DNA of 40,232 bases from Bacillota bacterium (GTDB lineage Bacteria; Bacillota; Clostridia; Christensenellales; UMGS416). Below the pieces are notes generated by a model. The model saw only the letters and a list, made by a program, of their open reading frames with translations, was not told the DNA's origin and ran no database searches. Made by a program: the position numbers and the translations under genes. The first letter of the stretch is position 1. Each line of letters opens with the position of its first letter. Shown piece after piece: positions 7,068 to 15,191 of this stretch. The DNA lies in NCBI GenBank assembly GCA_023422005.1, contig JAEZSC010000114.1:1-40232 (forward strand), read 5' to 3'.

Positions 7068-9293
7068 ATGGAAAAACTCGAAGCAGTGGTCGAAAGCATC
7101 GTATACCGCAGCGACGACACCGGATACACCGTGGCCGAGGTCAGCGTGGGCAACGAGCTGCACACGGCGGTGGGCACCGTGCCCCAATTGGCTGAGGGCA
7201 CCAAGGTGCTGTTGGAGGGCGACTGGGTCAGCCACCCGGTGTATGGCGCGCAGTTCAAGATATCCGCCCTGAAGGTGCAGGCGCCGGACACGCTGGAGGG
7301 CGTTACGCGCTATCTGGCCAGCGGTGTGGTGCCAGGCGTGGGGCCGGTGACCGCCCAGCGCATCGTGGAAACCTTCGGCATGGAGACGCTGGAGATCATC
7401 CGCTACCAGCCCGGCCGGCTCACCGAGGTGGACGGCATCGGGCTTTCCCGCGCTCAGGGCATCGCCGAGGGCTTCGCCGTTCATTACGACATGCAGAACG
7501 CCATGGTGTTTCTGCAGTCGCTGGGCATTTCCACGGGCTATGCCTCGCGTATCTACCGTTCCTACGGCGCGCGCACCGAGGAAAACATCAAGGCCAACCC
7601 CTACCAGCTCGTGGACGACATCGACGGCATCGGCTTCAAGACCGCCGACCGCATCGCCCAGAGCATGGGCGTGGATGAACACTCGCTGCACCGCATGAAG
7701 GCCGGGCTCATCCACATGCTGCGGGAGGCCGCGGGGCAGGAGGGCCACACGTGCCTACCCCAGAGCAAGCTCTTCGACTGGGCGGCGCGGCTGCTGGGCT
7801 GTGCCGACACCAACCGCCTGGAGGACGCGCTGGCGCGCCTTGCCATGGACGGCCGCGTGCACATGGAACAGGTGCAGGGGGAGGCCTGGGTTTGGCTGCC
7901 CCAGTTCCGCGGCGCCGAGCGCGAGGTGGCCGCGCGGGTGATGGAGCTGACCCAGGGGCAGGAGGAGCTGTTCTGGGACGACATCGGCGAGGTTGTGGAC
8001 GAGGAGGCCCAGGAAAAGGGCATTACATTGGCCCCCGAACAGCGCGCGGCCGTGGTGGCGGCGCTGGAGGGCGGCGTAGCGGTGATCACCGGCGGCCCCG
8101 GCACCGGCAAAACCACGTGCATCAACTGCCTGATCGGTGTGCTGGAAAACGTGGGCCTGCAGGTGGCGCTGTGCGCGCCCACCGGCCGCGCCGCCAAGCG
8201 CATGACCGAGGCCACCGGTCACGAGGCCAAGACCGTGCACCGCCTGCTGGAATATGCCGCCGGCGACGACGGCGAAGGATACTTCAAGCGCGACGAACGC
8301 AATCCCCTGGACGCCGACGCGATCATCGTGGACGAGACATCGATGCTGGATATCCTGCTCACGCAGAAGCTGCTCAAGGCCGTGCGGCCCGGCAGCCGGC
8401 TGATCCTCGTGGGGGACGCCGACCAGCTGCCATCGGTGGGCCCCGGCAACGTGCTCAAGGATGTCATTGCCAGCAACGCCGCCCGGGTCGTGCGCCTGCA
8501 GCGCATTTTCCGCCAGGCCGAAAGTTCGCTGATCATCACCAACGCCCACCGGGTTAACCAGGGGCAGATGCCGGAACTCAAGCGCACCGACGCCGACTTC
8601 TTCTTTGAGCGCAAGCACACCGCCGAGGACGCCCTGAGCTCTACGCTGGCGCTTGTGACGACCCGGCTGCCCAAGTTCGGCAACTACGACCCGCTGCGGG
8701 ACATCCAGGTGCTCACGCCCACGCGCAAGGGCGAGCTGGGCGTCGTGGCGCTCAACACCCGCCTGCAGCAGGCTTTCAACCCGTCCTCGCCGGTGAAGGG
8801 AGAATACCGCCACGGCGATACCATGTTCCGCGTGGGCGACAAGGTGATGCAGGTGAAGAACAACTACTCGCTGAGCTGGCGCAAGAGCGAGGCCGGCTGC
8901 CCCGACGAGAGCGGTGAGGGCGTGTTCAATGGGGATATGGGCTTTCTGGTGGATGTGGACAACGACGGGCGCATGATGACGGTGCGCTTTGACGACGGCC
9001 GGGAGTGCACTTATGAGTTTGCTCAGGCCGAGGAGCTGTCGCTGGCCTATGCCGTGAGCATACACAAGAGCCAGGGCAGCGAGTTCCCGGTGGTCGTGCT
9101 GCCGCTGGTGGGCGGCCCGCCTATGCTGCTGACCCGCAACCTGCTGTATACGGCCATCACCCGGGCCCGCAAGATGGTCGTCATCACCGGCCGGGAGGAT
9201 TGCATTGCCGACATGGTGGCCAACAACCGCATCCGCCAGCGCTACAGCGGCCTACCGGCGGCCTTCGCCGAGCTGGCCGCTGGCCAGCCGTGA
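7068..9293 (+). CDS. recD2: RecD2-type SF1B DNA helicase
   Basis: 741 residues, the usual size for the RecBC-independent RecD2 helicase of Gram-positives, a 5'-3' helicase in DNA repair. Order of parts: N-terminal OB-like region (1-75), tandem helix-hairpin-helix region (about 85-200, SGVVPGVGPVTAQRIVETFG and VDGIGLSRAQGIAEGF), Walker A GGPGTGKTT at 342-350, Walker B AIIVDETSML, GDADQLPSVG, the SH3 insert, and motif VI YTAITRARKMV near the end. I start at 7068 because AAGGAA lies 5-6 nt before it; an in-frame ATG at 7053 lacks a ribosome site. The stop overlaps the GTG start of comFC (GTGA), so the two are translationally coupled. Confidence 0.95.
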   Translation: MEKLEAVVESIVYRSDDTGYTVAEVSVGNELHTAVGTVPQLAEGTKVLLEGDWVSHPVYGAQFKISALKVQAPDTLEGVTRYLASGVVPGVGPVTAQRIVETFGMETLEIIRYQPGRLTEVDGIGLSRAQGIAEGFAVHYDMQNAMVFLQSLGISTGYASRIYRSYGARTEENIKANPYQLVDDIDGIGFKTADRIAQSMGVDEHSLHRMKAGLIHMLREAAGQEGHTCLPQSKLFDWAARLLGCADTNRLEDALARLAMDGRVHMEQVQGEAWVWLPQFRGAEREVAARVMELTQGQEELFWDDIGEVVDEEAQEKGITLAPEQRAAVVAALEGGVAVITGGPGTGKTTCINCLIGVLENVGLQVALCAPTGRAAKRMTEATGHEAKTVHRLLEYAAGDDGEGYFKRDERNPLDADAIIVDETSMLDILLTQKLLKAVRPGSRLILVGDADQLPSVGPGNVLKDVIASNAARVVRLQRIFRQAESSLIITNAHRVNQGQMPELKRTDADFFFERKHTAEDALSSTLALVTTRLPKFGNYDPLRDIQVLTPTRKGELGVVALNTRLQQAFNPSSPVKGEYRHGDTMFRVGDKVMQVKNNYSLSWRKSEAGCPDESGEGVFNGDMGFLVDVDNDGRMMTVRFDDGRECTYEFAQAEELSLAYAVSIHKSQGSEFPVVVLPLVGGPPMLLTRNLLYTAITRARKMVVITGREDCIADMVANNRIRQRYSGLPAAFAELAAGQP

Positions 9294-10015
9294 ACCGGCT
9301 GCTCAGAGACGCGTTAGACCTGCTATACCCGCCGGGGCTGTGCTGCGGCCTGTGCGGCGTGGAGCTGGAGCAGCGTCACGGGGGTCTATGTCCCCACTGT
9401 CTGCCGGAGCTGCCCGCCGTGGAAGACCCGTGCCCTGGCTGCGGCTGCGGCACGTTGGGCGGCACGCTGTGCCGCTCCTGCACCCGCTGGGGCGCGCTGG
9501 GCGATGGGGTATGCGTGGCTTTTGATTACGACGGGCTGGGGCGGCAGCTGCTGCTGTCTTTCAAGTTCCGCGACAACACCGGCCACACGGAGCTCATCGC
9601 CTGGGCCATGCTGCGCGCGCTGCGGCGGGCGGGCTTTGATGCCCTGGCCGATTGCGTGGTGCCGGTGCCCATGCACTGGCGGCGGCGCCTGCAGCGGGGC
9701 TACAACCAGACCGAGCTGCTGGCTCGCGAGCTGGGCCGCCAACTGGACAAACCGCTGGTGCGGGGTGTGCTCTCCCGCCCGGCCTACACGCGACCGCTGG
9801 CAGCAACGAGCGCCGACGCGACGGCCCGCGCTGAGAACGCCCGGCGCAGCTTTGGCCCGGGCCAGGGAGATCTGTCCGGCCAGACGGCGCTGCTGGTGGA
9901 CGACATCGTGACGACCGGCTCCACGGTGCGGACGTGCGTGGACATCCTCAGGGGCATGGGTGCAAGCCGTGTGCTGGTTGTGGCGGCCGCCGCCGTGCCG
10001 CAGCGGATCCCCTGA
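9290..10015 (+). CDS. comFC: ComFC-family phosphoribosyltransferase-like protein
   Basis: 241 residues, GTG start overlapping the recD2 stop. N-terminal zinc-binding cysteine cluster: CCGLCG (18-23), CPHC (34-37), CPGCGC (48-53), CRSC (61-64). C-terminal type I phosphoribosyltransferase fold with the PRPP loop LLVDDIVTTGST near residues 202-213 and PVPMHWRRRLQRGYNQ, a ComFC hallmark. ComFC is needed for DNA uptake in competent bacteria and is often kept in non-competent ones. In many Firmicutes the next gene is hpf/raiA, but here a structured RNA follows instead. A run of nine T at 10027-10035 may aid termination, without a clear stem. Confidence 0.93.
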   Translation: MNRLLRDALDLLYPPGLCCGLCGVELEQRHGGLCPHCLPELPAVEDPCPGCGCGTLGGTLCRSCTRWGALGDGVCVAFDYDGLGRQLLLSFKFRDNTGHTELIAWAMLRALRRAGFDALADCVVPVPMHWRRRLQRGYNQTELLARELGRQLDKPLVRGVLSRPAYTRPLAATSADATARAENARRSFGPGQGDLSGQTALLVDDIVTTGSTVRTCVDILRGMGASRVLVVAAAAVPQRIP

Positions 10016-10033
10016 TGCCTGCTTGCTTTTTTT

Positions 10034-10062
10034 TTGATTTTTTTCATTCTCCGTGTTATTCT
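10034..10062 (+). promoter_or_regulatory. Promoter of the structured RNA
   Basis: TTGATT (10034-10039), 17-nt spacer, TATTCT (10057-10062); an alternative -10 is TATAAG (10062-10067). Start near 10069, directly before the 5' arm of the RNA closing stem. Confidence 0.6.
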
Positions 10063-10068
10063 ATAAGA

Positions 10069-10309
10069 TACGGCGGATGCGGGTCTGTGGTTGAAAGTCG
10101 AAGCCAGCCGCGGGCAAAGCGATCCACGTAACCCCTGCGCCCGGATAATGTCCGGGAACACCGCAGGGCGAGCATGGCGCGGCTTAGAAGTCAGTCCGGC
10201 CGGGCGCGCGCGCCCGAGAGAGCCACTCGTCCGCCCCAGGGCGGGCTACCGCTCCAGCCGGCGGGTGTGGGGTCAAAGACCAGGTCAGCCGCTCCGCCGC
10301 GCTTTTTTG
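10069..10309 (+). ncRNA. Structured non-coding RNA, about 240 nt; candidate raiA-motif RNA
   Basis: No reading frame fits, but many stems do. The ends pair: CGGCGGA (10071-10077) with TCCGCCG (10293-10299), followed by GCTTTTTTG. Inside: AGCCGCG (10106-10112) with CGCGGCT (10178-10184); CCCTGCG (10133-10139) with CGCAGGG (10162-10168) enclosing CCCGGA (10140-10145)/TCCGGG (10151-10156); CGGGCG-CGCG-CGCCCG (10201-10216); CCGCC/GGCGG (10231-10244); GGTC-AAA-GACC (10271-10281). A promoter lies just upstream. Size, multi-branch fold and the site after comFC, where Firmicutes often have hpf/raiA, suggest the raiA RNA family. It lacks the conserved sequences I know for RNase P, tmRNA and SRP RNA and is not a single long hairpin like 6S RNA. 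RNA gene: confident; family: moderate. Confidence 0.75.
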
Positions 10310-10316
10310 AGAATTG

Positions 10317-10425
10317 TGGTTTTCCACAGGCTTTCGTGCCGTTTTTGGCGAATTGAGGGGGAAAAACCTCGGATTTGCTAGGACAACGTTAAGACAATGT
10401 GAACAATCCACAGATTTTATCCACA
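10317..10425 (+). promoter_or_regulatory. Cluster of DnaA-box-like sites
   Basis: Perfect DnaA box TTATCCACA at 10417-10425; one-mismatch boxes TTTTCCACA (10320-10328, inside the palindrome TGTGG-TTTT-CCACA) and TTGTTCACA (10398-10406, minus strand); weaker CAATCCACA (10404-10412). All lie between the RNA and the sugar-kinase gene. No dnaA or dnaN is nearby, so a regulatory or DnaA-titrating site is more likely than an origin. Confidence 0.5.
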
Positions 10426-10516
10426 ATTGCACAGGCGCCGGTGAATCCGGCAGGAAGTGTGGTCTTTTTCTACAGGACGGCAGAAGAAGCTGCCGAAAGG
10501 AGAGGAACAGCGTCAA

Positions 10517-11455
10517 ATGGTCGTAGCGATGTGCGCAAATCCCTGCGTTGACCGGACGGTCACCATCGAGCAGTTTGCTTACGGCGGCATGAATCGCATA
10601 CAGGATATTCGCGAGGACGGCAGCGGCAAGGGCGTCAACGTGGCGCTGGCCTGCGCGCAGCTGGGCATGGATGCCGCCTGCATCGGCTTTATGGCCACGC
10701 ACCGCGGCGAAACCGTGACCAATCGCCTGCTCAACGGCGGCTGTCAGGTGGACTTTGTGCCCACCGACGGCAGCGTGCGCGTCAATACCAAGATACTGGA
10801 TCAATCCACAGGTACCGTTACGGAGCTCAACGAGTCTGGCAACCCTGTCAATACCGCCCAGGTGCGCGCGCTGCTGGACACCACCATTCGCTGGGCCACC
10901 AAATGTGACTACATGGTGCTCACCGGCAGCCTGCCGCCGGGTTGCTCCGATGACTTCTACTACACCGTGCTCACGCTGGTCAATAAGGTTGCGCCGGCCT
11001 GCCATGTGGTGCTGGATGCCGAGGGCGCCAAGTTTGCCAAAGGGCTGCAAGCCAAGCCGTTCATGATCAAACCCAACCGGTACGAGCTGGAGCTGCTGTG
11101 CGGCCGCGAACTGCCAACGGCAGAAGACGTGCACGAAGAGGCAACCCGCCTGGTAAAGGGCGGTGTAGGCATTGCGCTGGTGTCGCTGGGCGCTGATGGC
11201 GCCTATGTGAGCGACGCGCGCCAGAGCTACTATGCGCCGGCGCTGCCTGTGGAGGTGCGCAGCACCGTGGGCGCCGGCGATTCCATGGTGGCAGGCATGC
11301 TGCTGGGGCTCTCCCAGGGTTGGGCGTTGGAGGAGGCTTTCCGCTTCGGTGTGGCGGCGGCCACGTCCAGCGTCACCACGGTGGGTACGCAACTGATCAA
11401 CGTGCATGCGTTCCGCGAATACATCTCAAAAATCGAAACACAGCGGATGCGCTGA
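10517..11455 (+). CDS. PfkB-family sugar kinase (1-phosphofructokinase/tagatose-6-phosphate kinase type)
   Basis: 312 residues. Ribokinase-fold kinase of the FruK/LacC branch: starts MVVAMCANPCVDRTV, first signature GSGKGVNVALACAQLG (35-50), TGSLPPGC in the middle, and the C-terminal signature TVGAGDSMVAG with catalytic Asp255. It would phosphorylate a sugar phosphate, most likely fructose 1-phosphate or tagatose 6-phosphate; no fructose PTS gene or regulator is next to it, so the substrate is uncertain. AGGAGAGG (10498-10505) precedes the chosen start; an in-frame ATG at 10457 has no ribosome site and unrelated sequence. The stop overlaps the ATG of thrB (TGATG), so the kinases are co-translated. 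DnaA-like boxes lie in the upstream region. Confidence 0.88.
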   Translation: MVVAMCANPCVDRTVTIEQFAYGGMNRIQDIREDGSGKGVNVALACAQLGMDAACIGFMATHRGETVTNRLLNGGCQVDFVPTDGSVRVNTKILDQSTGTVTELNESGNPVNTAQVRALLDTTIRWATKCDYMVLTGSLPPGCSDDFYYTVLTLVNKVAPACHVVLDAEGAKFAKGLQAKPFMIKPNRYELELLCGRELPTAEDVHEEATRLVKGGVGIALVSLGADGAYVSDARQSYYAPALPVEVRSTVGAGDSMVAGMLLGLSQGWALEEAFRFGVAAATSSVTTVGTQLINVHAFREYISKIETQRMR

Positions 11456-12354
11456 TGGAAGTACGCGTACAGGTTCCCGCAAGCTCGGCCAACCTGGGTC
11501 CGGGTTTTGATTGCCTGGGCCTGGCGTTGGGCTTGTACAACCGGCTGACCGTGCGGGAGGCCGACCGCCTGCGCATCGAAACTGACGGAGATAGTCCCTT
11601 TGTTCCCAGGGATGGTTCCAACCTCGTCGTCGTGGCCATGAAGCGCGCCTATGCCGAAGCGGGCCGCCCTTTTCCCAACCTGTATCTGCACCAGAGCGAC
11701 GACATCCCGCTCTCCCGCGGGCTGGGCAGCTCTGCCGCGGCCATCGTGGCTGGGCTGGCGGCGGCCAACGCGCTGCTGGGCAACCCATTTGACCAACCGC
11801 AGCTGCTGCGCATGGCCACGGGCATAGAGGGGCACCCGGACAACGTGGCGGCCTGCCTCTATGGCGGCCTGACCGCAGCCGTGGCCCAGGATGGCGATGT
11901 GCTGTGCGTACGGGCCTTGCCCAGCCCCCGTTATGCCTTTGCCGCTTTGCTGCCGCACTATGACCTGTCCACCCGCAAGGCCCGCGCCGTGCTGCCTGCC
12001 CGGTATTCCAGGGCCGACGCGGTTTTCAACGTGGGCCACGCGGTGCTGATGTACGCGGCGCTGGAGCAGGGCCGCGACGACGTGCTGCGCCGCGCCTGTG
12101 AGGACCGGCTGCACCAGGACTACCGTAAGGCGTTGATCCCCGGTTGGGACGACGTGCTCTCGCTGGCCTGGCGCCATGGCGCGCTCTCGGTGTTCTTAAG
12201 CGGCGCCGGCCCCACGGTGCTGGCCGTGTATCCGGCGCAGGACGCGCTCTTCGTGCCCCGGCTGACCGAGGGCTTGGCCCAGGACGCGCATAGGTGGCGC
12301 GCGCTGGCCCTGCGCTGCAGCGCCGAAGGTGCGCGGGTGCTTTCTGATTCATGA
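11455..12354 (+). CDS. thrB: Homoserine kinase
   Basis: 299 residues, GHMP kinase superfamily: N-terminal VQVPASSANLGPGFDCLGLALGL-type motif, the phosphate-binding loop PLSRGLGSSAAA (about 80-92), GHPDNVAA, and the C-terminal SGAGPTVLA. Phosphorylates homoserine in threonine synthesis. The start overlaps the previous stop by one base. Neither hom nor thrC is in the window, so the operon partner is a sugar kinase rather than another threonine gene, which is unusual. A hairpin (12363-12379) follows the stop. Confidence 0.92.
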   Translation: MEVRVQVPASSANLGPGFDCLGLALGLYNRLTVREADRLRIETDGDSPFVPRDGSNLVVVAMKRAYAEAGRPFPNLYLHQSDDIPLSRGLGSSAAAIVAGLAAANALLGNPFDQPQLLRMATGIEGHPDNVAACLYGGLTAAVAQDGDVLCVRALPSPRYAFAALLPHYDLSTRKARAVLPARYSRADAVFNVGHAVLMYAALEQGRDDVLRRACEDRLHQDYRKALIPGWDDVLSLAWRHGALSVFLSGAGPTVLAVYPAQDALFVPRLTEGLAQDAHRWRALALRCSAEGARVLSDS

Positions 12355-12362
12355 AGCGGCGT

Positions 12363-12396
12363 TTCGGCGCAGCGCCGAAGGCAATCGGCTCCTTTT
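12363..12396 (+). terminator. Hairpin behind thrB, possible terminator
   Basis: TTCGGCG-CAG-... CGCCGAA stem at 12363-12379, with CTTTTT following only 12 nt later (12392-12396), so termination would be weak. A -10-like TATAAA at about 12400-12405 may start the next gene. Confidence 0.4.
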
Positions 12397-12456
12397 TGGT
12401 ATAAAACGCGCCGGCCGGCAAAGGCTAGGAGCAATCTTACCAAAGGGGTGTTTGTT

Positions 12457-12873
12457 TTGAAGAAGCTTGAGGACATCATGAGCCATCAGGTGCTCACCGT
12501 GTCGGCGGACAGCACCGCGTCAGAGGCCGCGCGCATCATGGGGGACAACAACATCGGCGCGCTGCCGGTGGTGCACGGAGACCATATGGTGGGCATCCTG
12601 ACCGATCGGGACATCGTACTGCGGGCTGTGGCCCCCGGCGGGGACCCGACCAACATCTCGGTATCCCAGGTCATGAGCCAGCCGGTCGTCTGCGGCTCGC
12701 CCAACATGGATGTTGGCAAAGCCACCGACCTCATGGCCAGCAAGCAGATTCGCCGTCTGCCCGTCGTGCACGACGGCCATCTGGTGGGGCTGGTGTCGCT
12801 GGGTGACATTGCCCTCAACGCCCCCGACGCCGTCAGCGGCGATGCGCTTAAGGACATTTCCGGGAAGTGGTGA
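12457..12873 (+). CDS. CBS-domain pair protein
   Basis: 138 residues made of two CBS motifs and nothing else: first about 8-60 (IMSHQVLTVSADSTASEAAR, GALPVVHGDHMVGILTDRDI), second about 72-125 (VMSQPVVCGSPNMDVGKATD, RRLPVVHDGHLVGLVSLGDI). Stand-alone CBS pairs bind adenine nucleotides or related ligands and act as small regulators; the partner is unknown. Start TTG at 12457 is preferred because AAAGGGGTG ends 6 nt before it; GTG at 12448 lies inside that ribosome site. Single gene, closed by a strong bidirectional hairpin. Confidence 0.88.
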   Translation: MKKLEDIMSHQVLTVSADSTASEAARIMGDNNIGALPVVHGDHMVGILTDRDIVLRAVAPGGDPTNISVSQVMSQPVVCGSPNMDVGKATDLMASKQIRRLPVVHDGHLVGLVSLGDIALNAPDAVSGDALKDISGKW

Positions 12874-12904
12874 GAACCGCAAACTAGGGATTGCCACGAC
12901 AAGG

Positions 12905-12944
12905 AAACAGGGCTGCTTCGCCAGGAAGCAGCCCTGTTTGAGTA
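12905..12944. terminator. Bidirectional terminator between convergent genes
   Basis: Perfect 15-bp stem AAACAGGGCTGCTTC (12905-12919) and GAAGCAGCCCTGTTT (12925-12939), loop GCCAG. The A/T ends of the stem can serve both the CBS gene and the minus-strand gene ending at 12958. Confidence 0.85.
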
Positions 12945-12957
12945 ATATTACGTGCGT

Positions 12958-15066
12958 TTAGAACACGATGCTGATGGATACGCCGTCCGGTGAATTGTCA
13001 AAGCACAGCAGCGCGGTGCCGGTGGCTTCGTCCCATCTGCAGTTCAGTGGCACGGGAGCGCCTGCCAGCGTGGCTGTTACCTTGCCGGGCGCCCGCCGCA
13101 GCGCGATGCGGGCCGCGCAAGCAACGCCTTCGGGGCCTGTGGCCCGAAAGCGCAGGGAGCGGGAGGTCATCTTTACCCGGTCTGCGCGGGCCGAGATGGC
13201 CAGTATGTCCGCCGGTGCATCTTCCACCTGCGCCAAATCCAGATAGAGCCCTACGCTGCCGGGCAGCAGCGCCGGGTTTTCCACGATGTCCAGGTTTGCC
13301 TGATACAGATCCACATAGCGGCCGTGCAGCTGTACGGCTTCGCCCAAGGACTCATCCATGGCGGCGGCCACGACATAGCGGCCCCGGCGCAGCACCAGCT
13401 GGTTGCCCTCGTGCCAGCGCAGGCCTGCCGCCTCCAAGCCCTGGCGGACAGCCTGGCGATAGCTCTCCGCTGCCTGGGCGACGGCGGCCAGCTCCGTGGG
13501 ATGCCGGCCCACTTTGACCACATAACCGCGGCCCACGCTGTGCAGGCCGTCGGCCGGTTCGCCGGGCAGGCCCATGACCTCGAACAGATGCTGAGCGGGG
13601 TCGGTATAATGGCGGGTTCCCTGGTTCCACCAATGCCGAATGGCATGGAAGCAGTCGGAGGAATCACCCACATAGACGAGCACGCCGCCATCGGCCACCC
13701 ATTGGCCCAGTGCGGTGTGGATGTCCGGGGATTCGGGCTTCATGAATTCATAGCTGAGCACCAGTGCCTTGTAACCATCCAGATAGGCGGGGTAGCGCCG
13801 CACATTATCCAGCTGCAGCGGGCGCACGGCCAGACCGCGCTTGAGCAGCGGCAGCGCCAGGCCGTAGAAGCTGGACCAGTCGGAACCCTGGCTTTCCACG
13901 TGTCGGGCGTCGTCCCGGGGATAGATGCGCTGGAACATACCCGAATCTGCCAGCAGCAGGCCGATTTCCTGCATGTTGCCTTCCCAGGCGTGATCGGCTC
14001 TCATGTCGCGCAGCGTGTGCATCACCGTGAGCAGGTTGGTCGCGTATTCGGCGGGGATGGGCTCTTTGCCGTCGCCGGACTCCTTGGGATAGCTGCGCCC
14101 GAAGATGCGGTTGGGCCAGGGCGCAACCTCATAGGTGTCTACGCCGGGGTGCAGCAGCGAGGCGGTGACGGTGCGATAGTAGTTCTCCCGGTAATCGCGC
14201 CAGGTATGGGTGGGGTCGTCCTCGATGGGGTCGTGCAAGAACCACATCTTGCGGCCGGTGCCGCGCACCAGCTCCTGCATGACGCCATATTCAAGAAAGG
14301 CGGTTTCAAAGGTGCGCTCCTTGACCACGCCCTCGTAGCAGTTCTTCGTGCGGCTGGTGCCCGTCCAGATCTGCGCGATGTAGCCGTCCACGCCCGGCAG
14401 GTCGATCAGTGCGGATTCGGGAGATACGATCTTCCACTGGGAGTAATTGATCAGCGAATGGGTGGGCACATAGAAACGCAGCAGGCGGCCGTACTTGACC
14501 AGGGCGTATTCCTTCAGGGCGGAGCACAGCCTGTCCAGCATGCGGGCATACAGATATTGCTTGAGCCGGGAGGCGCGATACTGCCCTTCGGCGGTGGCCT
14601 GGGGGTCCTGCCAGGGCTCCTTGTAGTAAATCAGCCATTCACGCTTGAATGCCTCGGAATACCCGGCTTGAGCCCAAAACTCCGGCTCTTCCAGGTGGAT
14701 GGCCTCCACACCGGCGTCCACGGCCACTTTGAGCTTCTGGGTCAGATAGTCGGCAAAGGAAATCGTGGGCACCATATAGGGAACGTCTTTGCCGTGATTG
14801 ATTTCCCGTCCCTGGCCGTCCACTTGGCCCTCATCATGATGGTCCCGCCCATCGAACTTGCCATAGAGGTAGTCCTGATATTCGCCCCAGGAAACACCGG
14901 TCATCAGATGGACCACATAACCGTGGCGTTTCCATTCTTTGACCCGGTTCTTGATATCATCCAGGCCATAGACCATCACAAAATCGCACTGGACATCGTT
15001 GCGTCGAGCATAGGGCGCATGCTCCTGTACGCCGGTGCGCTCTTCGCGCCTGTCATATTGCTGCAT
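12958..15066 (-). CDS. Large glycoside hydrolase-like protein of unrecognised family
   Basis: 702 residues, no signal peptide. The N-terminal 400 residues look like a TIM barrel: WKRHGYVVHLMTGVSWGEYQ, then VDAGVEAIHLEEPEFWAQAG with Glu126/Glu127 in the place of a glycosidase acid/base, then FYVPTHSLINYSQWKIVSPE and WFLHDPIEDDPTHTWRDYRE. Residues about 400-560 resemble a flavodoxin-like amidotransferase domain (YKALVLSYEFMKPESPDIHT, WVADGGVLVYVGDSSDCFHA), and the rest is beta-rich. This three-part build recalls GH42-type enzymes, but I cannot assign a family. Start 15066 is chosen for AAGGAGAG 5-6 nt upstream; an in-frame ATG at 15108 sits on the -10 region. Single gene with its own promoter. 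Confidence 0.75.
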   Translation of the reverse strand: MQQYDRREERTGVQEHAPYARRNDVQCDFVMVYGLDDIKNRVKEWKRHGYVVHLMTGVSWGEYQDYLYGKFDGRDHHDEGQVDGQGREINHGKDVPYMVPTISFADYLTQKLKVAVDAGVEAIHLEEPEFWAQAGYSEAFKREWLIYYKEPWQDPQATAEGQYRASRLKQYLYARMLDRLCSALKEYALVKYGRLLRFYVPTHSLINYSQWKIVSPESALIDLPGVDGYIAQIWTGTSRTKNCYEGVVKERTFETAFLEYGVMQELVRGTGRKMWFLHDPIEDDPTHTWRDYRENYYRTVTASLLHPGVDTYEVAPWPNRIFGRSYPKESGDGKEPIPAEYATNLLTVMHTLRDMRADHAWEGNMQEIGLLLADSGMFQRIYPRDDARHVESQGSDWSSFYGLALPLLKRGLAVRPLQLDNVRRYPAYLDGYKALVLSYEFMKPESPDIHTALGQWVADGGVLVYVGDSSDCFHAIRHWWNQGTRHYTDPAQHLFEVMGLPGEPADGLHSVGRGYVVKVGRHPTELAAVAQAAESYRQAVRQGLEAAGLRWHEGNQLVLRRGRYVVAAAMDESLGEAVQLHGRYVDLYQANLDIVENPALLPGSVGLYLDLAQVEDAPADILAISARADRVKMTSRSLRFRATGPEGVACAARIALRRAPGKVTATLAGAPVPLNCRWDEATGTALLCFDNSPDGVSISIVF

Positions 15067-15106
15067 GGTGCTCTCCTTCGCTTTCGGTATTGAGATCAAC
15101 GATGAC

Positions 15107-15134
15107 ATTATACAACTGCTTACATGTAAATAAA
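15107..15134 (-). promoter_or_regulatory. Promoter of the large glycosidase-like gene, with a palindromic operator candidate
   Basis: TATAAT (15107-15112, minus) with a weak -35 TTTATT (15129-15134) at 16 nt. The palindrome TTACATGTAA (15120-15129) sits in the spacer, a typical place for a repressor. Confidence 0.5.
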
Positions 15135-15143
15135 ACTACAATG

Positions 15144-15176
15144 TAAAATGCCCCGGCGACCGATTCGCCGGGGCAT
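15144..15176 (-). terminator. Terminator of the methyltransferase gene
   Basis: Perfect 12-bp stem ATGCCCCGGCGA (15148-15159) / TCGCCGGGGCAT (15165-15176); on the minus strand it is followed by TTTTACATT. Confidence 0.8.
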
Positions 15177-15191
15177 ATACACAGTGGTTTG

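Noticed and set aside
10016..10040. Terminator of comFC
   Set aside because: Long T-runs but no convincing hairpin before them; they may belong to the promoter region of the RNA.
10069..10309. Cobalamin or other known riboswitch for the downstream kinase
   Set aside because: The RNA closes on itself and ends in a T-run about 200 nt before the kinase gene, and lacks the B12-box and other consensus blocks.
10317..10425. Chromosomal replication origin
   Set aside because: There is no dnaA or dnaN, no AT-rich unwinding region and only one perfect box; kept as a DnaA-box cluster only.
13324..15093. Plus-strand open frame of 589 codons opposite the large glycosidase-like gene
   Set aside because: Composition typical of a shadow; the minus-strand gene has promoter, ribosome site and coherent domains.
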